Assembly (NCBI RefSeq): GCF_001280015.1
Contig: NZ_LGDV01000238.1
Coordinates: 124,001-188,000, forward strand
Direction: 5' to 3'
DNA length: 64,000 nucleotides
Source: Streptomyces sp. MMG1121
GTDB taxonomy: Bacteria; Actinomycetota; Actinomycetes; Streptomycetales; Streptomycetaceae
In this document: positions 1-6,558 of the stretch, piece by piece
Numbering within the stretch: the stretch's first letter is position 1
How the letters are laid out: each line of letters opens with the position of its first letter
Position numbers and translations under genes: made by a program
The notes under the pieces: generated by a model
Told to the model about the DNA's origin: nothing
The model's database searches: none
Seen by the model: only the letters and a program-made list of their open reading frames with translations

Positions 1-46
1 TCAGAAGGCAAGGAGTCCTCCGTATCCGTGGACAAGGAGGGTGATC

Positions 47-745
47 ATGGACATCAAGGGTTCAGTAGCCCTTGTCACCGGGGCCAACCGTGGCATCGGG
101 TCGGCCTTCGCCCAGGCACTGCTCGCTCACGGCGCCGCCAAGGTCTACGCCGGCGTCCGGGAGCCGGACACCTTCCGGGGCCCTGGCCTCGTTCCGCTGC
201 GACTGGACGTCACCGACGAGGAGCAGGTCACTGCAGCAGCACGCGCCGCCGATGACGTGAGCATCGTCATCAACAACGCCGGGGTCACTGGTGGCCCCTC
301 CCTTCTCGAGGGGGCATTCGACGGCGCCAGGCGCGAGATGGAGGTCAACTACTTCGGCACCTGGGCTGTCTCGCGTGCGTTCGCGCCCGTCCTGGCCGCC
401 CATGGCGGCGGAGCGCTGGTCAATATGCTGTCCGTGGCGTCGTGGGTGGCCAACAGGCGGTTTCCGAGCTACGCGGCCTCCAAGTCCGCTCAGTGGTCAC
501 TGACGAATGCCTTCCGACTGGTGCTGCGGGAGCAGGGCACGCTGGTCGTCGGCGTGCATGCCGGCTATGTCGACACCGACTTGGCGGCGGATGTCGACTC
601 CCCCAAGATCCTTGCTTCCGAGGTGGCCGACAAGACGATGACGGCGCTGCTCCATGACGAACCCGAAGTGCTCGTCGACGAGGCCACCCGCAACGTACGT
701 GCCGCACTCTCGGGGGAACTGGAGGCGCTGTACGCCAATCGGTGA
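47..745 (+). CDS. SDR family NAD(P)-dependent oxidoreductase
   Basis: This encodes a cytoplasmic short-chain dehydrogenase/reductase of about 232 residues, the usual length for a classical SDR. The Rossmann cofactor motif TGANRGIG is near residues 12-19, NNAG near residues 80-83, and the catalytic Ser and YxxxK appear as SVASW and YAASK near residues 140-157. I start it at the ATG at 47 because a strong Shine-Dalgarno (aaggagg, 34-40) sits 6 bases upstream; a GTG at 41 is in frame but too close. Substrate cannot be read from the sequence. No partner gene follows in the same direction. Confidence 0.9.
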   Translation: MDIKGSVALVTGANRGIGSAFAQALLAHGAAKVYAGVREPDTFRGPGLVPLRLDVTDEEQVTAAARAADDVSIVINNAGVTGGPSLLEGAFDGARREMEVNYFGTWAVSRAFAPVLAAHGGGALVNMLSVASWVANRRFPSYAASKSAQWSLTNAFRLVLREQGTLVVGVHAGYVDTDLAADVDSPKILASEVADKTMTALLHDEPEVLVDEATRNVRAALSGELEALYANR

Positions 746-1102
746 CGGCCCGATCCCGCCGTCGTCAGCGGAACGGGTGGGCCCCTCGACAACCCGCGGT
801 CTCGCCGCCCGAGCGCCTGCCAGGCCAGAAACGCGAGGTAGGCCGCGCCGACAGCAGGGAAACCGATGTACAGCCACGGGACGGCAACGAAGACCACCGC
901 CGTCCTTACGCAGTACCGAGGCGAACACGTCCCGCCACGCATGACGGCAACGTCGCCCGAGCACGCTTGACTTCGTGTGCGTCCGCACAGGCCTCATGCC
1001 CCTGAAAGCGGCGAGCAGACGGACCTGACGAAGCACCAGTGGGGGTTGTCCGGTCGATCACGTAAGTCGCTAAGCTGCCACCTCTTCTCGAAGGAGGCGG
1101 TG
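746..1102. other. Intergenic stretch with possible LysE-like remnant
   Basis: No intact gene is visible. On the minus strand around 760-930 one frame reads as a hydrophobic segment (YIGFPAVGAAYLAFLAWQAL) that resembles one helix of a LysE/RhtB amino-acid exporter, without a start or the rest of the protein. It may be a decayed fragment or chance. The last 20 bases carry the ribosome-binding site of the next gene. Confidence 0.3.
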
Positions 1103-1317
1103 ATGGCACCCGAAACCGCCGTCGCGATGGTGCAGAAGATCACGAACAGGGACTACGCCGACGACGCCGAGGCCGGCGGCATATTGGAAGCGCTTGACGT
1201 GCCCTTGCCAGTCCCAGCGGATATGTGAGGGACTTGATCTTCTGGCCCAAGAGCCGGAATCCGACAGCGGCAGAGGTGGTCGATCAGGCTCTGGCCTACC
1301 GTCCCCCTGCGTTGTGA
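1103..1317 (+). pseudogene. e9imm-like small protein, frameshifted
   Basis: The reading frame opens at the ATG at 1103 behind a strong Shine-Dalgarno (aaggagg at 1091-1097) and runs 41 codons to a TGA at 1226. The same family continues immediately in another frame from about 1222 (YVRDLIFWPKSRNP ... VVDQALAYRPPAL) to a TGA at 1315. Together the halves give about 70 residues, matching from memory the small Streptomyces proteins annotated as e9imm peptide, which end in DxIFWP and VVDxALxYxP motifs. A single indel near 1220 therefore breaks the gene. The function of the family is unknown to me. A sequencing error is possible. Confidence 0.65.
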
Positions 1318-1477
1318 GATGACCTCAAGTCCAAAGCCAGATGATCAAGGCAACGGCGGTAGCGGTGCTTAGAACGCCGCGGGGTGGCGGCCAGATCCGA
1401 AGGCGCCCCCGGCCCGCGCCACACCATGCTTGGCGGAGCCGAAGGCGCCTCCCCGTACGGCCCGTGGGAGCTCTACC

Positions 1478-2176
1478 TCAGCCAACCTGCCCCGTCGGAC
1501 GCACCGTGATGTGGTTGATGTCCACGCCCGCGGGCTGGTTGATGGCGAACACAATGGTGTCCGCGATCTGCTCGGCGGTCATCGTGGCGGCTGCCTCGGG
1601 GGTGCCGCCGCGGGCGTGCCAGAAGGGGGTCTCCACGATGCCGGGGGCGACAACGGTGACGCCGACTCCGTCCTGGCCGACCAGGAGACGGGTGTTCTCG
1701 GCGAGGGCGTGGGCGGCCCACTTGGTGACGGAGTAGAGGTTGCCGGGGGTGTGGCGAACGCCGGCGACCGAGCCGATGATCACGATTCGGCCCTTGGAGG
1801 TCCTCAAGTGGGGCAGGGTCTCCTGGATCAGCAGGGCGGGGCCCAGGACGTTGGTGAGGATCATGGCGCGCATGTCCTCGGGGGCGTGGGTCTCCAGGTT
1901 GCCGGGCAGGGAAAAGCCAGCGTTGGCTATGACGTTGTCCAGCTGGCCCCAGCTGTCCAGCAGGTGGCGGACGGCGGCGGCGACGTCATCCGCTTCGCCG
2001 GCGTCGCCGGTGATCGTCAGCAGCCGCCCGCCCGCCCCCGCGGTGGTGGCGAAGGCGGCCAGCTTGCCCGCGTCGCGTCCGGTGACGGCCACGCGGTGGC
2101 CCTGCTTGAGCAGGGCGCGGGCGGTGGCGGCGCCGATTCCGGTCGAGCCGCCGGTGATCAGCGTGACGGGTTCCAT
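1478..2176 (-). CDS. SDR family oxidoreductase
   Basis: This is a 232-residue classical short-chain dehydrogenase. The N-terminus carries TGGSTGIGAAT (residues about 8-18) for cofactor binding, NAGF near residue 90 in the NNAG position, the active-site serine in IIGSVAG, and the catalytic YSVTK near residues 148-152. The C-terminal part (APGIVETPF) is typical of the family. It lies on the opposite strand to the first SDR of the window and is not obviously co-transcribed with anything. Its upstream side is adjacent to the left end of the IS5-type element. Confidence 0.9.
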   Translation of the reverse strand: MEPVTLITGGSTGIGAATARALLKQGHRVAVTGRDAGKLAAFATTAGAGGRLLTITGDAGEADDVAAAVRHLLDSWGQLDNVIANAGFSLPGNLETHAPEDMRAMILTNVLGPALLIQETLPHLRTSKGRIVIIGSVAGVRHTPGNLYSVTKWAAHALAENTRLLVGQDGVGVTVVAPGIVETPFWHARGGTPEAAATMTAEQIADTIVFAINQPAGVDINHITVRPTGQVG

Positions 2177-2294
2177 GGGACGGCCTCCTCGGCGACGGGG
2201 TCATCGGGGCAAAGCGCCTGCACTATACCCAGCGATCTTCGACGCTCGCTCCCGGCTTTCTCCGACGGGCCCGCTCCTGACTGTGATCAGGAGT

Positions 2295-3283
2295 TAGGCA
2301 GTGCCATGCCGATCAGTTAAGTCGTTGATGGGACTGCGGGACATAAGGGTGAGCTGACTGACGCCCAGTGGGAGCGACTTGAGCCGCTCCTGCCGGTGAG
2401 CAACCGACGCTGTGGCCGATGGCGGGACCATCGGCAGGTAGTCAACGGAGTGCTGTACCGGATCCGGACAGGCGTGCAGTGGCGCGATCTGCCGGAACGC
2501 TACGGGCCGTGGAAGACGATGCACGAGCGGCATCGTCGCTGGTCAGCGAACGGCACCTGGGAGTTGCTCCTCCAGCGGGTCCAGGCCGAGGCTGACGCGG
2601 CCGGCGACATCGCCTGGGATGTGTCCGTGGACTCAACCTCCGTGCGAGCCCACCAGCACGCGGCCGGCGCCCGGCTGGCGCCGCCACCGCGTCCCAAAGG
2701 GGGGCTTTGGCAAGGCGGTCGGGACCGCTCGGCTCCGGGCGGAACTGATCGACCTTCTGGCGGAGGTGGTGCAGGAGGTGAGGTGCTCGGCCGCTCACGC
2801 GGCGGCTTCACCACCAAACTCCACCTGAGCGCGGACGGTCGCTGCCGCCCGCTGTCGATGCTCGTCACTCCCGGGCAGCGGGCGGACTGCACCCACTTCG
2901 AGCCGGTCATGGAACGTATCCGGGTGCCGCGCCTGGCTGCCGGTCGGCCCCGCACCACACCGGACAGCGTCTGCGCGGACAAGGGCTACAGCAATTGCCG
3001 TACCCGTGCCTACCTGCGGAAACGAGGCATTCGCCATGTCATCCCGGAGAAGGCCGACCAGGCGGCCGGTCGCCGCAGGCGCGGCAGCGCCGGTGGCCGG
3101 CCGCCCGGCTTCGACAAGGAGCGGTACAAGAAGCGCAATACCGTCGAGCGGGCGATCAACCAGCTGAAGAACTTCCGCACGATGGCCACCAGGTACGACA
3201 AGCGCGCCTATGTCCACCTCGGCACTGTTACTGCTGCGGCCCTCATGATCTGACTCCGCTCCTGATCGCCAGGACACTGCCTA
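2295..3283 (+). mobile_element. IS5-family insertion sequence with terminal inverted repeats
   Basis: The ends are inverted copies of each other: TAGGCAGTG at 2295-2303 matches the complement of CACTGCCTA at 3275-3283, and an inner block (GATCAG at 2311-2316 against CTGATC at 3262-3267) also matches. The enclosed kilobase carries one DDE transposase gene. The flanking bases (TTA before, TAG after, partly overlapping the repeats) fit a short TA-type target, but the exact duplication cannot be fixed. This is the only near-complete insertion sequence of the window. Confidence 0.75.
2396..3253 (+). CDS. IS5-family DDE transposase
   Basis: This cytoplasmic transposase moves the enclosing element. 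The N-terminal DUF4096-like part (VNGVLYRIRTGVQWRDLP) is followed by the DDE fold: first Asp in DVSVDSTSVRAHQH, second in CADKGYSN, Glu in NTVERAINQLKNFR near the C-terminus. The GTG at 2396 is the only usual initiator I see in this frame, yet family similarity (LTDAQWERLEPLLP) extends upstream to about 2351 in an open frame, so the true start may be an atypical codon or lost. The product ends ALMI-stop where relatives continue WLR: TGA replaces TGG at the end. It may be inactive. Confidence 0.75.
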   Translation: MSNRRCGRWRDHRQVVNGVLYRIRTGVQWRDLPERYGPWKTMHERHRRWSANGTWELLLQRVQAEADAAGDIAWDVSVDSTSVRAHQHAAGARLAPPPRPKGGLWQGGRDRSAPGGTDRPSGGGGAGGEVLGRSRGGFTTKLHLSADGRCRPLSMLVTPGQRADCTHFEPVMERIRVPRLAAGRPRTTPDSVCADKGYSNCRTRAYLRKRGIRHVIPEKADQAAGRRRRGSAGGRPPGFDKERYKKRNTVERAINQLKNFRTMATRYDKRAYVHLGTVTAAALMI

Positions 3284-3467
3284 GCGGCGTGAGTGAGCAA
3301 TCCCCTGGTCCGTGAGCGGACAGGACGACGTCGAACCGCTGCTGAAGCTGGGCGGGCGCTGCGCCGGGCGCACAGGAAGCTGTTGCTCCGATCGGCGACG
3401 GTCGAAGCCGGCCCTACGTCTTTGCTGTCGCCGGTGACACAGGAAGGAACGCCGTCTGCGAGCGCCG

Positions 3468-4496
3468 TCAGGGAGCGGGGCGCCTCAGTCGGCGGCCCAC
3501 GAGGACGGCTCCTGCGCCCGCGATCAACGAGGCGGCGGCGATGCCGGTGAGTGCGGTCTCGGCCCGGGTGTCGTCGGTAGTCCCTCTGGCGGCGGCCAGC
3601 GCAGGCCGGACGGAATCAGCCGCCGTGGCAGCTTGGAGGACGAGGTCGGTGACCGCTTCGGGGTGGGCGATCATGGCCACATGGGAGGAGTCGATCTCCA
3701 CCGTGTGTGAACCCGCGCGCTTCGCCTCGAAGCGCTCCTGGTCGGGGTTGATGGTCTTGTCCTGCTTCGCGACGAGGAACCACGACGGGATGTGCTTCCA
3801 GGCGGCCACCTTGGCCTTCTCGGAGAACGCGGTCGTTGCCGCGGGCCGTTGGGTCACCGCCAGGACTCTCGTGGTGCTCTCCGGCAGATCGGCGGCGAAG
3901 ACTGGATGAAGTCTGTCGGGCTTGAGGTAGAGGTCGGTCCCGCGGACACCGCCGGCGGCCCGGCAGGGAACGGACTTCGTGGCGGTGTCGAGTTCGCTGG
4001 GGAACCTCGCGGCAAGGGACATGCCGCTCTCGCCCACGTCGGGCATCAGTGCTGACACGTACACCAGGGCCTTCACGCGGGGGTTGCCCGCGGCGGCCGA
4101 GCTGATCAGGGCTCCGCCGTAGGAATGACCCACCAGCACGAGCGGGCCCTTGATGCTGTCCAGCACGGAGGCGATGTAGGTGGAGTCGTTGTACAGCCCG
4201 CGTAGCGGGTTGGCGGGGGCGATGACGGTATAGCCACGGCGTTCGAGTCGTTCGACGACCCCGTTCCAGCTGGAGGCGTCTGCGAATGCCCCGTGCACCA
4301 GCACGATGGTGGGTTTGGTCGCGGTCGTGCCGCCGTCCGCGGCGGCAGGGGCCGCCATGGCCGTGCACAGGGCCATGGCGGCCCCTGCCGCGATGACGTG
4401 TGCGCGACGTATTCGGCTTCGCGAGCCGGGTACCGGAAATGTTGCCACGCCGTTCTCGCTTTCCGTGAGAGCTATGGCACCTGAGTGTTCACCCAT
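3468..4496 (-). CDS. Secreted alpha/beta hydrolase
   Basis: The product is an exported serine hydrolase of about 340 residues. A twin-basic N-region and hydrophobic stretch end in APAAADG, a likely signal peptide. The hydrolase core has IVLVHGAFADASSW (oxyanion region), the nucleophile elbow GHSYGG and a late His in DSSHVAMIAHP, as in the AB hydrolase_6 family. The last 30 residues form a hydrophobic segment followed by RRLRR, preceded by ETALTG, resembling a degenerate Streptomyces sortase (LAxTG-type) tail. I chose ATG 4496; GTG 4448 is an alternative giving a shorter n-region. Substrate unknown. Confidence 0.8.
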   Translation of the reverse strand: MGEHSGAIALTESENGVATFPVPGSRSRIRRAHVIAAGAAMALCTAMAAPAAADGGTTATKPTIVLVHGAFADASSWNGVVERLERRGYTVIAPANPLRGLYNDSTYIASVLDSIKGPLVLVGHSYGGALISSAAAGNPRVKALVYVSALMPDVGESGMSLAARFPSELDTATKSVPCRAAGGVRGTDLYLKPDRLHPVFAADLPESTTRVLAVTQRPAATTAFSEKAKVAAWKHIPSWFLVAKQDKTINPDQERFEAKRAGSHTVEIDSSHVAMIAHPEAVTDLVLQAATAADSVRPALAAARGTTDDTRAETALTGIAAASLIAGAGAVLVGRRLRRPAP

Positions 4497-5217
4497 GCGC
4501 ACCGGCAAGCGTGGCAACGCACTCCACACGGGTGACACAAGTGGGCTATGAGAGTGAATGCCGTACTCGAACCCGTCTGGCTCGTATTTCCCTGGCTCCC
4601 AACCTGAAACGCGGGCACGGAGCGACACCCACGGGCGATCGGCCGTCTTCGACGTCCGAGATGAGCTCGGTGGTCAGATCGCAGCAAACCGCCCCCACGC
4701 CATGCCCGGCATCCGGACCGGTACGGCCAGGCGCTGCCGGACATCCTGTGTGAGGCAGTGGGAGCGCAGCTCCGAACCCTGCTCGTCGGTGCCGTCAAAG
4801 ACGGCGTCGAGGCAAACCCCACGGAAGTCGGCCACCCAGTGCACCACGAAGTCTGGGCGCCCCGGGCCGCGTCCTGCGCCGCGTTCGTCTGACTGTCCGT
4901 CATCAATTCCTTCCTGGAACAACGCTGCTGCGGGCCGCCCTGGAGAGTGGCCGAGGCGACGCCGGACAACCTCCCCCACCGCATGCGCACCACACACCGC
5001 AGCACCCGAACCGTCCCAGTGAGCGATCACCTTCCCGCCACGGCCGCGCCCCGCCGGCACCCAGATCGCTTCCGGCCTCCCGGACCAGCTCTACCGCCTC
5101 GACACCGGAAGAGGGGTGGGGCTCGTGGCTTACGGAGCGTGACGCTTGCACATGCGGCGGTCGCATCCGGATGCGAGCCTGAACCCGATCCCCTCCCACC
5201 CAAGGAGTGACACCCCC
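4497..5217. other. Mostly non-coding stretch before the KID-repeat gene
   Basis: Apart from one probable broken small gene on the minus strand (annotated separately), no convincing coding region is seen. The final bases hold a ribosome-binding site (aaggag at 5202-5207) for the next gene. Confidence 0.4.
4674..4903 (-). pseudogene. Small hypothetical gene, probably frameshifted
   Basis: An ATG at 4903 follows a good Shine-Dalgarno (ggaagg) and begins MTDSQTNAAQDAARG. After about 17 codons the coherent protein sequence continues in a neighbouring frame (DFVVHWVADFRGVCLDAVFD ... LAVPVRMPGMAWG) to a stop at 4674. Joined, the product would be about 75 residues. I do not recognise the family. A one-base indel near 4850 would explain the break; chance coding potential cannot be excluded. 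Confidence 0.35.
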
Positions 5218-5382
5218 ATGGGCATCAAGGACGAAATGCAGAACAAGGCACAGCAGGCCCGGCAGAAGGCCGAACAGGCCAAGCAGCAGGCGCAGCAGAA
5301 GGGCCAGCAGACCCAGGACAAGGCCCGACAGCAGCAGGGGCGTCAGGAAGCCCTCGACGACATCCAGGACGACCTCGGGTAA
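5218..5382 (+). CDS. Small KID-repeat / CsbD-like charged protein
   Basis: A 54-residue, highly charged, Gln/Lys/Ala-rich protein starts at ATG 5218 with a Shine-Dalgarno aaggag 10 bases upstream. It consists mainly of heptad-like repeats (KAQQARQKAEQAKQQAQQKG) predicted to form one long helix, then an acidic end (LDDIQDDLG). Similar small Streptomyces proteins are annotated as KID repeat or CsbD-like and linked loosely to stress; that role is inference. Part of the coding sequence is repeated just downstream. Confidence 0.65.
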   Translation: MGIKDEMQNKAQQARQKAEQAKQQAQQKGQQTQDKARQQQGRQEALDDIQDDLG

Positions 5383-5425
5383 GGGCCGGCGCAGAGGCCA
5401 GCAGGCCCAGGACAAGGTCCGACAG
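5295..5425 (+). repeat. Partial direct duplication at the 3' end of the KID-repeat gene
   Basis: The 3' part of the gene (5295-5331) is followed 60 bases after it by a near copy (5391-5425), differing by a few bases and a 2-base deletion. The second copy is out of frame after the stop codon. It looks like a partial tandem duplication or the relic of a longer repeat protein. Confidence 0.6.
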
Positions 5426-5451
5426 TCACCCACCAAAGCCGGCCCGTCCTG

Positions 5452-5492
5452 CAAGCCCTCCTTCACTCTTCAATGCGGTGAAGGAGGGCTTG
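5452..5492. terminator. Strong hairpin, probable terminator
   Basis: Two perfectly complementary 15-base arms (5452-5466 and 5478-5492) surround an 11-base loop. It lies between the KID-repeat gene reading rightwards and a decayed integrase reading leftwards, so it could end transcription from both sides. No T-run follows, as is usual in Streptomyces. Confidence 0.7.
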
Positions 5493-5499
5493 CCCCGTG

Positions 5500-5916
5500 C
5501 CCGGCCGCCTGCCCGTGCGGAAGTGGTCGGGTGCGGTACCGGCCCGGCCGGCACGAAGGGCTCCACCGAGGCGATCTCGCGCAGGACGTGGAGCAGCTGG
5601 CGCTGGTCCCAGCTGAGGGACCGGTCCAGCAGCTCGCGTCGGCAGGCCCGTATCCACCGCTCCGTGATCGAGTTCATCCGCGGCATCCGGATACCACTGG
5701 TGATGACCTCCCGTACGGCGTCGAAGGCCTGTGTGAACTTGGAGTCCGGTCGCGCATCAAGAACTTGCCCTTGCCGCCCGCGTCTTGGAGATCCATGGCG
5801 AGGTTCCGCCCGAGCTGCACCATCCAGTCCACCGTGGGGTGAGCGGTGGCGCCCAGGATCCGGATCCTGCGGGTGACGTGCTCGATGGCGGCGAACACGT
5901 ACGGGCGCGCCGTCAT
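5500..5916 (-). pseudogene. Integrase-core (IS3/IS481-like) transposase remnant
   Basis: The minus strand encodes pieces of an rve-type integrase core. From about 5916 one frame reads FAAIEHVTRRIRILGATAHP and WMVQLGRNLAMDLQDAGGKG ending KFLMRDR. It then jumps frame to DSKFTQAFDAV and TSGIRMPRMNSITERWIRACRREL, where a normal protein would continue. A third frame change follows. The order of pieces matches group-IS481/IS3 transposases, including the RDRDSKFT and RMPRMN ... ERWI motifs. With at least two frameshifts and no N-terminus it is dead. Confidence 0.75.
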
Positions 5917-6461
5917 TCAGGCTTTCGCGGTGTCCCCACCCGGCCATGCTCACGCCGGGCCCGGCGCATGGCTCGCTGCATGCGCAGGATGTAAAGGGGC
6001 GTGGGTGGCATCCAGCCCAGTTGCAGAGCCTGACCGAGGTCGTCTCGATTGGCCCAGTGCTCGATCAGCTGTCCGTCGGCGATGCGGCACCAGTGCGTCT
6101 GAGTGACGGCAAACGTCCTCCCGGTCGCGGGGAACGCCCCGGAGGGGGCGGCGTTCTCGTCGTACGTGATGAACGTGCCCGTGTGCCGGCCCGACATGGT
6201 GGCGTGCATGACCACGAGGTCACCGTCGGTCACCGCCTCATCGATCGTCCACCCCAGGTCGGAGTAGGCGGCCCGCAGCCACAATGCACTGGCGTGGAAG
6301 ACCCGCGGTCCCCGGCTGCGGGCCGCCGGTGGTTCCGCTCGGCTCTCGTGGTTCACAGCATCTGGGTGGATGAGCTTCTCGAAGTCAGCGAGGCTACCGT
6401 CGGCCATCATCCGCACGCAGCGGACCGCGATGTCGCGTGCGGTGAGCGGAAGATCGGTCAT
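5913..6461 (-). CDS. SnoaL-like / ester cyclase family protein
   Basis: This 182-residue protein belongs to the SnoaL-like (NTF2-fold) group. Features include ADGSLADFEKLIHPDAVNHE at the start, a central TIDEAVTDGDLVVMHATMSG, and THWCRIADGQLIEHWANRDD near the end, which are diagnostic of ester-cyclase-type SnoaL proteins. I start at ATG 6461 because the family normally begins just before MTDLPLTARDIA and a purine-rich site precedes it; a longer upstream extension is unlikely. Members act on polyketide-like rings or remain uncharacterised. Its 3' end meets the integrase remnant. Confidence 0.8.
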   Translation of the reverse strand: MTDLPLTARDIAVRCVRMMADGSLADFEKLIHPDAVNHESRAEPPAARSRGPRVFHASALWLRAAYSDLGWTIDEAVTDGDLVVMHATMSGRHTGTFITYDENAAPSGAFPATGRTFAVTQTHWCRIADGQLIEHWANRDDLGQALQLGWMPPTPLYILRMQRAMRRARREHGRVGTPRKPE

Positions 6462-6558
6462 TCTCTCGTCCGTCCTGTTCCTGGGGCCAGCACGTCCCCC
6501 ATGGTGCCGGGCCGACATTTCAGCCTGCTTACACCTCAAGTGCCCTCCGGCGGGCGGG

